A stretch of DNA of 64,000 nt, from the NCBI RefSeq assembly GCF_011378715.1, contig NZ_WTKU01000001.1, forward strand, positions 310,001 to 374,000, read 5' to 3'. Below are positions 35,503 through 44,644 of the stretch, one piece after another; position 1 is the first letter of the stretch, and each line of letters begins with the position of its first letter. A program made the position numbers and the translations under genes. The stretch comes from Psychromonas sp. SA13A (GTDB taxonomy: Bacteria > Pseudomonadota > Gammaproteobacteria > Enterobacterales > Psychromonadaceae). Under the pieces are notes generated by a model. It ran no database searches and was not told where the DNA came from. It was given only the letters and a program-made list of their open reading frames with translations.

Positions 35503-36624
35503 ATGCGTCCATTAACTAAGTTGAACAAAGAAGAATATACTGATATCGACAATGCATGGACCATCCCTGCACAGTACTACACCGATGAAAGTATTTTTGA
35601 GTCTGAGAAAGAGAAAATATTCGCTAATTCGTGGGTTTGTGTAGCACATAGCAGTGAAGTAAAAGAAAAAAATTCATATATTACTCGCGAGATTATTGGC
35701 GAGAACCTTATTGTTGTTCGTGGTAGAGATAATATCTTGCGGGGTTTTTACAATGTCTGCCCACATAGAGGACATCAGTTATTATCAGGGGATTCTGGTA
35801 AAGCAAAAAATGTGATTACGTGCCCTTATCACTCATGGGCATTTAAGCTTGATGGTGAGTTAGTACATGCAAATAACTGTGATAATGTTGAAAATTTTGA
35901 TAAAGATTTATCTAGTTTAGTCTCTTTCCATGTTCAAGAGTTTGCAGGTTTTATTTTTATTAATTTAAGTGAAACGCCTAAGCCGATAGAAGATCAATTA
36001 GTAGGTTTAGAAGATAAAGTATTTGAAGCATGTACTGTAGTAAAAGACCTCAAATTAGCGGCTCGTTTTGTAAGCGAAACGCCAGCGAACTGGAAAACTA
36101 TCGTTGATAACTATATTGAATGTTATCACTGTCCAACTAATCACGTGAGTTTTGCTGAGTCTGTAGATGTTGGAGATTATGAGCATAGCTTGCACCACAA
36201 TTGGACACTACAAGTAGGTAAAGCAAAGCCTTCTGAATCCTCATATAAATTTGATGAGTCCATCGTAGATCCTCGCTTTAGTGGCTTTTGGATTTGGCCT
36301 TGTACCATGTTTAATATGCCCCCTGGTGGCGATTACATGACCGTTATTTATGAGTTTCCAATGAGCGCAGGGAAAACATTACAATATTATGATATTTATT
36401 TTCTAAATGAAGAACTTACAGAAGATCAAAAACGTTTAGTGGAGTGGTACAAAGATGTATTTCGCCCAGAGGATTTACGCTTAGTTGAGAGTGTTCAAAA
36501 GGGATTAAGCTCAAGAGGCTATCGTGGTCGAGGCCGTATTATGACAGATAAACAAAGAAGTGGTATTAGCGAACATGGTGTCGCACATTTCCATCAAATT
36601 CTTGTTCAACAACATTTAGATTAA
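35503..36624 (+). CDS. cntA: Carnitine monooxygenase, Rieske oxygenase subunit (YeaW/CntA type)
   Basis: It cleaves carnitine or related betaines to trimethylamine and malic semialdehyde, together with the reductase encoded downstream. The Rieske centre is CPHRGH plus CPYHSW. The mononuclear iron site is in NWKTIVDNYIECYHCPTNH; the residue before CYH is Glu rather than the Asp of classic ring hydroxylases, a known mark of CntA/YeaW. Sequence runs collinear with E. coli YeaW over almost the full length as I recall it. The frame opens at 35386, but the protein starts at 35503 (or 35500), where GAGGA lies seven bases upstream. About 373 residues. First gene of cntA-ALDH-cntB. Confidence 0.9.
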   Translation: MRPLTKLNKEEYTDIDNAWTIPAQYYTDESIFESEKEKIFANSWVCVAHSSEVKEKNSYITREIIGENLIVVRGRDNILRGFYNVCPHRGHQLLSGDSGKAKNVITCPYHSWAFKLDGELVHANNCDNVENFDKDLSSLVSFHVQEFAGFIFINLSETPKPIEDQLVGLEDKVFEACTVVKDLKLAARFVSETPANWKTIVDNYIECYHCPTNHVSFAESVDVGDYEHSLHHNWTLQVGKAKPSESSYKFDESIVDPRFSGFWIWPCTMFNMPPGGDYMTVIYEFPMSAGKTLQYYDIYFLNEELTEDQKRLVEWYKDVFRPEDLRLVESVQKGLSSRGYRGRGRIMTDKQRSGISEHGVAHFHQILVQQHLD

Positions 36625-36638
36625 TAAAGGACTTTGCA

Positions 36639-38087
36639 ATGAACATACTTCAACAACCAACACTTTTTAAACAGTCTTGCTATGCCGGTGGTAAGTGGAT
36701 CTCTTCGAGCAATGTTATTAATGTAACAAACCCAGCAAATGGTGAATTGATAGGCACGATCCCAAAGTTATCAGAGCAACAAATAATAGACACAATTGAA
36801 CAATCTCAGCAGGCAATGCAAAAATGGAAACAAGAAACTGCAAAATCTCGCTCAATTATTTTACGAAATTGGTTTAATTTAATTGAAAGTAATATTGATG
36901 ATTTAGCATACATTATGACCATGGAACAAGGTAAACCGTTGCATGAATCACGTGGTGAAATTAAATATGCAGCTTCATTTATTGAATGGTTTGCAGAAGA
37001 AGGTAAACGTACTTACGGCGAAACTATTCCCCAAACCATAGGAACAAACCGCCTCACAACAATTAAACAACCTATTGGTGTGTGTGGTGCAGTTACTCCA
37101 TGGAACTTCCCTGCTGCGATGATCACTCGAAAAGCGGCACCAGCAATGGCGGCAGGATGCAGTATTATTATTAAACCAGCTTCTGAAACGCCTTATACTG
37201 CTCTAGCCCTAGCAGAGTTAGCAGATCAGGCTGGGATCCCAGCAGGTATATTTAATGTAGTAACGGGCGAGTCGAGACAAATTGGTGAAATACTTACATC
37301 GCATTCACTGGTGAAAAAGTTTTCATTCACAGGATCCACCCCTGTTGGGCGACAACTATTAAAACAATGTGCAACAACGATTAAAAAATCTTCAATGGAA
37401 TTAGGCGGCAATGCTCCTTTTATTGTTTTCGATGATGCAGATATTGATAAAGCGGTAGAAGGCGCAATGATCGCAAAATTTAGAAACGGGGGACAAACTT
37501 GTGTTTGTGTAAACCGTCTATATATCCATGATGCGATCTATGATCAATTTGTCAGTAAATTCATGGATAAAGTTAGTAATCTTAAAGTAGGCAATGGACT
37601 TGATGAAGGCATTGATATTGGCCCGATGATCACGTCTCAAGCAATTAAAAATATGCAAAGCTTACTTCAAGATGCGCTAGACAAAGGGGCCAAACTCGCT
37701 CCTTTATCTATTTCAACACCTGACCATGCTAACTATATGAGTCCACAAGTACTATTAGATGTTGACCATAGTATGAATATTGTACATGAAGAAATTTTTG
37801 GACCTATTGCTTCAATCATCAGGTTTAGTACTGAAGAAGAAGTACTTGAACGGGCTAATGATACGATTTACGGTTTGGCTTCTTATTTCTATACCAATAA
37901 TATTAAACGAGTTTACCGCATGTCAGAAAATTTAGAGTACGGCATGATAGGTATTAATACTGGATTAATTTCAAATGAAGTATCTCCATTTGGCGGTACA
38001 AAACAATCAGGCTTGGGCAAAGAAGGCTCTAAATATGGTATCGAAGATTACTTAGAGGTTAAATACCTCTGCTTAGATATAGCGTAA
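36639..38087 (+). CDS. Aldehyde dehydrogenase, probably malic semialdehyde
   Basis: A 482-residue NAD(P)-dependent aldehyde dehydrogenase of the succinate-semialdehyde (GabD) group. The oxyanion Asn is in TPWNFPAAM, the general-base Glu in MELGGNAPF, and the catalytic Cys in GGQTCVCVNRLY; EEIFGPIASI and PFGGTKQSG are also present. It starts 14 bases after cntA and is followed 14 bases later by cntB. In this setting its natural substrate would be malic semialdehyde, giving malate. It could also act on other short semialdehydes; the assignment to malic semialdehyde is from context. Confidence 0.88.
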   Translation: MNILQQPTLFKQSCYAGGKWISSSNVINVTNPANGELIGTIPKLSEQQIIDTIEQSQQAMQKWKQETAKSRSIILRNWFNLIESNIDDLAYIMTMEQGKPLHESRGEIKYAASFIEWFAEEGKRTYGETIPQTIGTNRLTTIKQPIGVCGAVTPWNFPAAMITRKAAPAMAAGCSIIIKPASETPYTALALAELADQAGIPAGIFNVVTGESRQIGEILTSHSLVKKFSFTGSTPVGRQLLKQCATTIKKSSMELGGNAPFIVFDDADIDKAVEGAMIAKFRNGGQTCVCVNRLYIHDAIYDQFVSKFMDKVSNLKVGNGLDEGIDIGPMITSQAIKNMQSLLQDALDKGAKLAPLSISTPDHANYMSPQVLLDVDHSMNIVHEEIFGPIASIIRFSTEEEVLERANDTIYGLASYFYTNNIKRVYRMSENLEYGMIGINTGLISNEVSPFGGTKQSGLGKEGSKYGIEDYLEVKYLCLDIA

Positions 38088-38101
38088 TAACAGAGGTTTA
38101 T

Positions 38102-39055
38102 ATGGAAGAGAAAGCAAAATTAGTAGTAACGGTTACTGAATGCAAGTTGATCAGTGAAACAGTTAAATACTTTCAATTTGAGTTAATTGATGGCTCTTTA
38201 CCAGAGTTTTCACCTGGCAGTCACGTGACAGTATCGATGCAAAATGGGGAATTACAACGCTCATATTCTTTGTTAAGCGCACCTACAAACACACGCTTTT
38301 ATGCGATTGCAGTCCACCTTAATGAAACCTCAAAGGGTGGCTCACATTATATGCATAACAATGTAAAAGTGGGTGATACTTTAGATATTTCTGAGCCTGA
38401 AAACTATTTTCCCTTAGTAGAAAATAGTACAAAGAAACATATTCTAATTGCGGGTGGTATTGGTATTACTCCATTTCTTTCATATCTACATACGCTACAA
38501 AAAGGAGCGTTTGACTTTGAATTACATTATTGTTTTCGTCAGCCAAATACCGCAGGCTTTATATCAGAGTTAAAAGAGCAGTTAGGCGATAAGCTATTCT
38601 TGTATAATGGCGCACAACAACAAAGGATTAATATAGCTGAGCTAATGTCTACTATTCCTGCAGATAGCCATTGCTATGTATGTGGTCCAGATTCTCTGAT
38701 TGATGAAGTCATTGAGAGAGGCAAAAAGTCATTTGACGATGAATATATTCACTTTGAAAAGTTTACTGAAAGTATTCAAACTGGCCATGCTTTTGATGTG
38801 CATTGTAAGCGATCTAACATTACGCTTCGAGTAGAAGAAGATATGTCTATCCTCCAAGCATTAGAAGCAGATGCACGTATTAATATTGAGTGTCTATGCC
38901 GAAATGGTGTTTGTGGAACCTGCGAAACAACTATCTTAGAAGGTGAAGCAGAGCATCATGATCTTTATCTATCAGAAGAAGAGCAACAAGAGCAATCTAC
39001 TATGATGGTATGCGTGTCTCGTGCTCGCTCTGCTCGACTAGTTCTCGATTTATAA
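38102..39055 (+). CDS. cntB: Carnitine monooxygenase reductase (YeaX/CntB type)
   Basis: A 317-residue reductase that passes NAD(P)H electrons to the Rieske subunit. The N-terminal ferredoxin-reductase-like part binds flavin (RSYSLLSAP) and NAD (IAGGIGITPFLS, YVCGPDSLI). The C-terminal plant-type 2Fe-2S domain has CLCRNGVCGTCETTILEG and a distal Cys in MMVCVSRA. The domain order is that of phthalate-dioxygenase-reductase proteins. It overlaps the convergent regulator gene by six bases at its 3' end. Confidence 0.92.
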   Translation: MEEKAKLVVTVTECKLISETVKYFQFELIDGSLPEFSPGSHVTVSMQNGELQRSYSLLSAPTNTRFYAIAVHLNETSKGGSHYMHNNVKVGDTLDISEPENYFPLVENSTKKHILIAGGIGITPFLSYLHTLQKGAFDFELHYCFRQPNTAGFISELKEQLGDKLFLYNGAQQQRINIAELMSTIPADSHCYVCGPDSLIDEVIERGKKSFDDEYIHFEKFTESIQTGHAFDVHCKRSNITLRVEEDMSILQALEADARINIECLCRNGVCGTCETTILEGEAEHHDLYLSEEEQQEQSTMMVCVSRARSARLVLDL

Positions 39056-39940
39056 TTGTTCAAAAACTAACATCAAATAAGGTTGTTTATTCTGCTCATG
39101 ATAACTTGCAATAATAGTTGAATGATCAAATTCGTATCGCATATTTGATGCCACTTGAAGTTGCTCCACTAGTTTTTGTTCAGCTGCAATAAAGTGATAG
39201 ATTTTTGTTTGCAGTTTTAGATAGGAGATCTCTGGCTTTTTGTCATGATAGTTTGTGGCCAGAATTTCTCCTTCTTTATCGGTAAATACAACAATTTTAG
39301 GGATGTACTTCAATAGCGTATTAAAATAGTGTTGTGTTTTTTGCAAATTAATTTCAGCTTCCTTACGCACTGTATTATCAAGGCTGATACCAATCAATTT
39401 TGTTATTTTCCCGTTACGGCCCCTAACACCTGTAGCACGAGAGGTTATCCAACGAGAAAGTCCATCTTTAGATATTTTAAAATCAATTTCATGTGCCCCG
39501 CCATGCTTAATAATATCTTCATAGTTACTATTTAAGCGTTGCTTTGTATTTTCATCCATCAAACTCCAAAAATCGCTATTAGAGGTAACGTTAACACCAT
39601 AAACTTTTTCAACATTGTCAGAATAAGTGGCAGTATCATTAAACAAATCCCACTCCCAAGTTACAATTTCACCAGTACTATGCAGTATATTTAACTCATT
39701 AATTTTCTTGGTAGAAATGGGGTGCATTTCCTCACTAGGCGTTCCATATTTAAGCCATATTTGATCTACTTTTAAAAAGTCAGCTAACTGTTCTAGATTA
39801 TTATCATCGATTTTGCCGTCTTTAGTCCATTTGTTGACTGCAGTACGAGAAATATCTAGCATTTTAGCAACTTTTATTTGCGTTATTTTTTTATCTTTAA
39901 GTAACTTAACAAAACGTTGATTGAACTGTTCAGTGCTCAT
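39050..39940 (-). CDS. XRE-type regulator with PAS domain
   Basis: A 296-residue protein: an XRE helix-turn-helix at about residues 6-65 (ITQIKVAKMLDISRTAVNKW), a PAS/PAC domain at about 85-200 (EWDLFNDTATYSDNVEKVYG, ITKLIGISLDNTVRKEAE) and a coiled linker. A second PAS-like half, starting HYFNTLLKYIPKIVVFTDKEGEILATN, closes the protein. Fusing XRE to PAS suggests a small-molecule or redox signal directly tuning DNA binding. It sits between cntB and the LysR gene and probably controls the carnitine cluster. I know of no close characterised relative. Confidence 0.8.
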   Translation of the reverse strand: MSTEQFNQRFVKLLKDKKITQIKVAKMLDISRTAVNKWTKDGKIDDNNLEQLADFLKVDQIWLKYGTPSEEMHPISTKKINELNILHSTGEIVTWEWDLFNDTATYSDNVEKVYGVNVTSNSDFWSLMDENTKQRLNSNYEDIIKHGGAHEIDFKISKDGLSRWITSRATGVRGRNGKITKLIGISLDNTVRKEAEINLQKTQHYFNTLLKYIPKIVVFTDKEGEILATNYHDKKPEISYLKLQTKIYHFIAAEQKLVEQLQVASNMRYEFDHSTIIASYHEQNKQPYLMLVFEQL

Positions 39941-39953
39941 GAAAGTTATAACC

Positions 39954-40898
39954 TCAGGTAGCTGGTATATTTAAATCAGACTGAATTTGAGTCGCTAAAA
40001 ACTGTTCAAATTCAATTAAAAATGTCCGTAGATTGGCGTTATGACTGGTTTTTTGGTGGTAAACAGCATAAACGTTTGCCTCTTGTTTCCATTGAGGTAA
40101 TAGCTGAATAAGCTGTCCTGACTTCAATTCTGCTTCAACATCCCAAATTGAACGCAATATAATACCCTGCCCTTCTTGACACCATAACTTGGCTACATGG
40201 CCATTATTCACAATTAATTCAGTGTTCGGCATGATAACCACAGACTCACCATGACAACCTAATTTCCAACTCCCAAATAAGGTATCGCGCTCTCTAATAC
40301 CAATGCAAACATGCTTTGACTCAAGATCTGATGGATGTATTGGTTTGCCATGTTGCTCTACATAACTAGGGCTCGCACATAGGATTCGGTGGTTATTAGC
40401 TATTTTTTTGGCGATATATTGTGGGGGAAATGAGCCACCGATCCGAATATCTAGGTGTAGATTGTCTTCTATAAGATCAGAAGGTTTGTCATTTAAATAT
40501 AAATCAATATTTAGCTGTTGGTATTTTTGTTTTAAAGCTGCAATAAAATGACTTAAAAAAGTGGCCCCAAATCCTGAGCTACAACCAACACGGATTAAGC
40601 CTTTAGTTTCAATGGCTAGCTCTCGTAGTTGAGCTTGCATTTTATCCAGTTGGATTAATAGCTGTTCAGATGTGTTGAGTACAATTTTCCCCTGCTCAGT
40701 TAAGTGTACAGATCTAGGTGCACGAAAGAATAAAGTAACCCCAACATTATCCTCTAATAATTTAATGCGCTTTGAGATATATGCAGGTGATACGCCTAGT
40801 TGGTCTGCCGCAATACTAAAGCTTTCGCAATGAGCCGCAACACTAAACACTTTTAAATCTTCTAAAGAGGGTAATTTGTTTACATTTTGTAATCTCAT
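39954..40898 (-). CDS. LysR-family regulator, DmlR-like
   Basis: A 314-residue activator. The helix-turn-helix (residues 11-70: SLEDLKVFSVAAHCESFSIA, VSPAYISKRIKLLE) precedes a substrate-binding domain (GLIRVGCSSGFGATFL, LCASPSYVEQHGKP). It is divergent from the D-malate dehydrogenase gene, the same arrangement as dmlR-dmlA in E. coli, so it probably activates that gene in response to malate. The 13-base gap to the XRE-PAS gene suggests the two regulators share a transcript. Confidence 0.88.
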   Translation of the reverse strand: MRLQNVNKLPSLEDLKVFSVAAHCESFSIAADQLGVSPAYISKRIKLLEDNVGVTLFFRAPRSVHLTEQGKIVLNTSEQLLIQLDKMQAQLRELAIETKGLIRVGCSSGFGATFLSHFIAALKQKYQQLNIDLYLNDKPSDLIEDNLHLDIRIGGSFPPQYIAKKIANNHRILCASPSYVEQHGKPIHPSDLESKHVCIGIRERDTLFGSWKLGCHGESVVIMPNTELIVNNGHVAKLWCQEGQGIILRSIWDVEAELKSGQLIQLLPQWKQEANVYAVYHQKTSHNANLRTFLIEFEQFLATQIQSDLNIPAT

Positions 40899-40985
40899 AC
40901 TTTACACCTTGGCACTCCTTAGTTAAGTCGTTTCATTCTATTATCTTTCGAACGAATAAAATCATTATATAGTAAAGGATTAATT

Positions 40986-42071
40986 ATGAAAGAATACAAT
41001 ATAGCAGTAATAGCTGGCGACGGAATCGGTAAAGAAGTGATTCCAGAGGGAATTATTGCTCTACAGGCAGCAGCAAAATTACATGGCGTTAACCTGAAGT
41101 TTACTTATTTTGATTGGTCATGTGAAACCTATCATCGAACAGGACGTATGATGCCTGAAAATGGTATTGAACAATTAAAAGCTTTCGATTCTATTTATTT
41201 AGGTGCAGTTGGTTACCCTGGTGTACCAGATCATATTTCCTTATGGGGCCTTTTATTACCAATAAGAAAAGAATTTGAACAATATATAAACTTACGACCT
41301 GTGCGATTATTTGATGGTATTCCTTCACCGCTAGCAAATAAAAAAGCAGGAGACATAGACTTTTATGTGGTTCGCGAAAATGTGGAAGGTGAATACTCGG
41401 CGATTGGAGGCATACAATATGAAGGTACTGAAGATGAGTTTGTATTACAGCAAAGTGTATTTACACGAAAAGGAACAGACCGAGTTTTAAAATATGCCTT
41501 TGAACTAGCACAAAGCCGCCCTAAAAAACACTTAAGCTCAGCCACTAAGTCAAACGGTTTATTTCATTCAATGCCTTACTGGGATAGTCGAGTGAAAAAT
41601 ATGGGAGAACAGTACCCTAGTGTCAATGTAGATCAATTTCATATAGATATTTTCACTGCTAACCTTGTACGTATGCCCGAGTTTTATGACGTCATCGTCG
41701 GCTCTAACTTATTCGGTGATATTTTATCTGATTTAGGACCCGCTTGTACTGGCACCATCGCGATTGCCCCTTCTGCCAATATAAACCCGGACAAACGATT
41801 TCCATCAATGTTTGAACCAGTCCATGGGTCTGCACCAGATATAGCTGGCCAAGGTATTGCAAACCCTATCGGGACTATTTGGGCTGGAGCAATGATGATG
41901 AAACACCTAGGGGAAACAGATATACATGACCTCATGATCGATGCTATTGAAAAAGTAATTAAAAAACAACAGTGTTTAACAAGAGACATGGGAGGAACAG
42001 CCAGCACTGGTGAACTAGGACAGGCAATTACAGACCAAATTAGCCAATTAAACATAACTGCATGTGCTTAA
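40986..42071 (+). CDS. dmlA: D-malate/tartrate dehydrogenase (decarboxylating)
   Basis: A 361-residue member of the isocitrate/isopropylmalate dehydrogenase family, close to DmlA and TtuC. It oxidises and decarboxylates D-malate to pyruvate with NAD and a divalent metal. Seen are the N-terminal AVIAGDGIGKEVIPEG, the metal-binding SNLFGDILSDLG, and the NAD-binding FEPVHGSAPDIAGQGIANPIG. In this cluster it would finish carnitine breakdown by taking malate to pyruvate. It is divergent from the LysR gene and ends at a perfect terminator. Confidence 0.9.
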   Translation: MKEYNIAVIAGDGIGKEVIPEGIIALQAAAKLHGVNLKFTYFDWSCETYHRTGRMMPENGIEQLKAFDSIYLGAVGYPGVPDHISLWGLLLPIRKEFEQYINLRPVRLFDGIPSPLANKKAGDIDFYVVRENVEGEYSAIGGIQYEGTEDEFVLQQSVFTRKGTDRVLKYAFELAQSRPKKHLSSATKSNGLFHSMPYWDSRVKNMGEQYPSVNVDQFHIDIFTANLVRMPEFYDVIVGSNLFGDILSDLGPACTGTIAIAPSANINPDKRFPSMFEPVHGSAPDIAGQGIANPIGTIWAGAMMMKHLGETDIHDLMIDAIEKVIKKQQCLTRDMGGTASTGELGQAITDQISQLNITACA

Positions 42072-42131
42072 AAAAAGTGTTATAACAAAAGGGTGTTAAC
42101 AGTGATTTAATAACACCCAGTTAACGTAAAT

Positions 42132-42172
42132 AAAAATGCCTCGATATAAGTAACTTATATCGAGGCATTTTT
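42132..42172. terminator. Strong bidirectional terminator
   Basis: TGCCTCGATATAAGT and its exact complement form a 15-base stem with hardly any loop, with A and T runs outside, between the convergent dmlA and sugar ATPase genes. Confidence 0.92.
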
Positions 42173-42225
42173 GTTAAACGGTAAAAGTAAGTTTTAAGTA
42201 AAGTACTAAAATAACAGCCTAAACA

Positions 42226-43329
42226 TCACTTGGATTCATAATCACGTAGTGACAGCCCTTCTTGATCAAATAAATGCAGGTCAGACTGCTCTGCATATAA
42301 AGACATTTTATCGCCTCTATTCACTTGTTGATCCGAAGGAATGTGCACAATAAAATTATCATTGCTCTGATAATGCCCAAATAGATAAGTACTATTACCT
42401 AAGCGCTCTACGTTGTTAGCCAGAAATGATAGCGTCAGTGCGTTTGCTTCTGTAGCAGCTAGTTGCATATGTTCCGGTCTGATACCCAACTTAACTTGGT
42501 CGCCTTTTTGGCAATTGCTTGAATGCGTATTAATCAATACCGACTGCCCATCAGGTAAGCCGACGCTAACTTGAGAGCCGCTAACATCAAGTAATGTTGC
42601 ACTAATAAAGTTCATTTTAGGAGAGCCTATGAATCCGGCAACAAACTCATTACCAGGACGGTAATACAGTTCCATTGGACTGCCAGTTTGCTCCACTCTA
42701 CCATCTCGTAATATGACAATTCGATCTGCTAGGGTCATGGCTTCAACTTGATCATGGGTAACATAAACCATGGTATTACCCAGTTGCGAATGTAAGTTAG
42801 CTATTTGCAAGCGCATCTCAACACGTAACTCAGCATCTAGATTAGATAATGGTTCGTCAAATAGAAACACTTCAGGGTCACGAACGATGGCTCTTCCTAT
42901 TGCAACACGTTGACGTTGGCCACCCGATAGTTCTTTTGGTTTACGATTTAATAATGGCTCTAATTGTAAAATATCACTGGCTTTCTTAACTTGCTTTTTA
43001 ATCTCACTTATCTCAACGTTTGCCATTTTTAAAGCAAACCCCATATTCTCCTCAACCGTCATATGCGGATAAAGTGCATAGGATTGAAATACCATGGCGA
43101 CTCCGCGATCAGCAGGTTCTACGTTGGTGACATCGATGTCTCCAATAGAAAGTGTGCCACTGGTAATATCATCAAGTCCAGCAATGAGACGCAATAGGGT
43201 AGATTTACCACAACCAGAGGGACCGACAAAGACAGTAAACTCACCTTCTTTTATTTCTAAATCAACACCATGGATAATTTCGGTTTCTCCAAAGCGCTTA
43301 ACAACCTGATGTAATGAAATTGCAGCCAT
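42226..43329 (-). CDS. CUT1 sugar ABC ATPase (MalK/UgpC-like)
   Basis: A 367-residue ATPase for CUT1 importers. Nucleotide-binding domain: Walker [11 protein letters not shown]-loop [11 protein letters not shown], signature [14 protein letters not shown], Walker B VFLFDEPLSNLD and H-loop TH. A regulatory OB-type domain begins near residue 240. It is transcribed divergently from the two permeases and the binding protein at 43718-46796, which it probably energises. Such ATPases can serve several CUT1 transporters. The substrate is unknown. Confidence 0.9.
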   Translation of the reverse strand: MAAISLHQVVKRFGETEIIHGVDLEIKEGEFTVFVGPSGCGKSTLLRLIAGLDDITSGTLSIGDIDVTNVEPADRGVAMVFQSYALYPHMTVEENMGFALKMANVEISEIKKQVKKASDILQLEPLLNRKPKELSGGQRQRVAIGRAIVRDPEVFLFDEPLSNLDAELRVEMRLQIANLHSQLGNTMVYVTHDQVEAMTLADRIVILRDGRVEQTGSPMELYYRPGNEFVAGFIGSPKMNFISATLLDVSGSQVSVGLPDGQSVLINTHSSNCQKGDQVKLGIRPEHMQLAATEANALTLSFLANNVERLGNSTYLFGHYQSNDNFIVHIPSDQQVNRGDKMSLYAEQSDLHLFDQEGLSLRDYESK

Positions 43330-43452
43330 GACTAATTACCCTCTTAAGAACGTGTGATGAAAACCGAGTGCGAAGCGAAAATAATGTTTGCGAAAACGCT
43401 CAATCAAATGAATTTACGTTATCGCAACTTTCCTCGTGTAGATAGTCCCGAG

Positions 43453-43465
43453 CACATTAAATGTG
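43453..43465. promoter_or_regulatory. Palindrome in the divergent sugar-transporter promoter region
   Basis: CACATTAAATGTG is a near-perfect palindrome and is followed by TGATCT, giving an AAATGTGATCT word that resembles a CRP half-site. It lies between the ATPase and permease genes. The rest of the 388-base gap shows no gene. Confidence 0.35.
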
Positions 43466-43717
43466 ATCTATAAAAATACAATTTATAATAAGTATGACTG
43501 GGATCTCACTGTTATTTTTGAATTATTTACACATAAAAAAGGAGAGAGACCAACCTCCCAATTTTTAATTTTTAAACTGAAATCGTGAGTGAAAATGTTT
43601 ACCTTATTAGGGTAATTAGCTAGGCTTATTTGAAATAAGTGAAATAAAGGCTTGAAATGTATTGCGTAAACATAAGCGCAATTGATGATTATCTGATAAC
43701 AATATGATGGAGCAGAT

Positions 43718-44644
43718 ATGTTGCAGCAATCAACAGCCAAAACAAATGGAATTCAACGACCAAAGCGCTTACCAACACCAACACGCAGAATATCCAAACA
43801 GTGGGTACCTTGGATATTTATGGCACCAGCCTTAATATTATTCAGTCTCTATGTGCTCTATCCCATCGCTGATAGCTTTATGCTTAGTTTTTATAGTTGG
43901 GATGGTCTTGGCGATAAAACTTGGATTGGTTTCGATAATTATATTCAGTTGTTTGACTCAGAAAGCTTCTGGACGGCATTAAAAAATAATATTCTTTGGA
44001 TGATATTGTTTATGTTAGCTCCGCCGATCGGGTTAGCGATCGCACTGTTTTTAAATCAAGACGTGGCCGGTATACGTTTAGTTAAAGCCCTCTTTTTCTT
44101 TCCATTTGTAATTTCCCAAGTAGTTATAGGATTAGTTTTTTCTTGGTTTTATGATCCTAATTTAGGGTTGCTGAATACCATTTTAGATGTTTTTGGTTTT
44201 CAGACCATTGCCTTACTGTCTAGCGAAGAATATGTCACCTACGGCATTATTGTTGCGGGTTTATGGCCACAAATAGCGTACTGCATGATTTTGTACCTCA
44301 CAGGATTAAATAGCCTCAGTCCCGATCAAATAGAAGCGGCACGCTTGGACCGCGCAAAAGGTTTAAAAATGCTGCGTTATATTATTTTACCGCAACTATC
44401 ACCTGCAACATTTATCGCTGTCGTCGTGACCGTGATAGGTGCACTACGTTCCTTTGACTTAGTGGCAACCATGACAGCCGGCGGACCATGGGGAAGTTCC
44501 ACAGTACTCGCCTACATGATGTATGAAGAATCTATATTCAATTACCGTATGGGTTATGGCGCTGCCGTTGCCGTTGTGTTGTTTTTGATTATGGCTGTTT
44601 ATATTGCCTATTTCTTAGTTAATATGTTGAGGAGTGAAAGATAA
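43718..44644 (+). CDS. CUT1 sugar ABC permease (MalF/UgpA-like)
   Basis: A 308-residue inner-membrane permease with six predicted helices after a basic N-terminal tail. The EAA loop reads EAARLDRAKGLKMLRYIILPQL. It pairs with the next permease, whose ATG overlaps its last codon (ATAATG). The first gene of a permease-permease-binding-protein operon that is divergent from the ATPase. No glycosidase is adjacent, so the sugar cannot be inferred. Confidence 0.9.
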   Translation: MLQQSTAKTNGIQRPKRLPTPTRRISKQWVPWIFMAPALILFSLYVLYPIADSFMLSFYSWDGLGDKTWIGFDNYIQLFDSESFWTALKNNILWMILFMLAPPIGLAIALFLNQDVAGIRLVKALFFFPFVISQVVIGLVFSWFYDPNLGLLNTILDVFGFQTIALLSSEEYVTYGIIVAGLWPQIAYCMILYLTGLNSLSPDQIEAARLDRAKGLKMLRYIILPQLSPATFIAVVVTVIGALRSFDLVATMTAGGPWGSSTVLAYMMYEESIFNYRMGYGAAVAVVLFLIMAVYIAYFLVNMLRSER

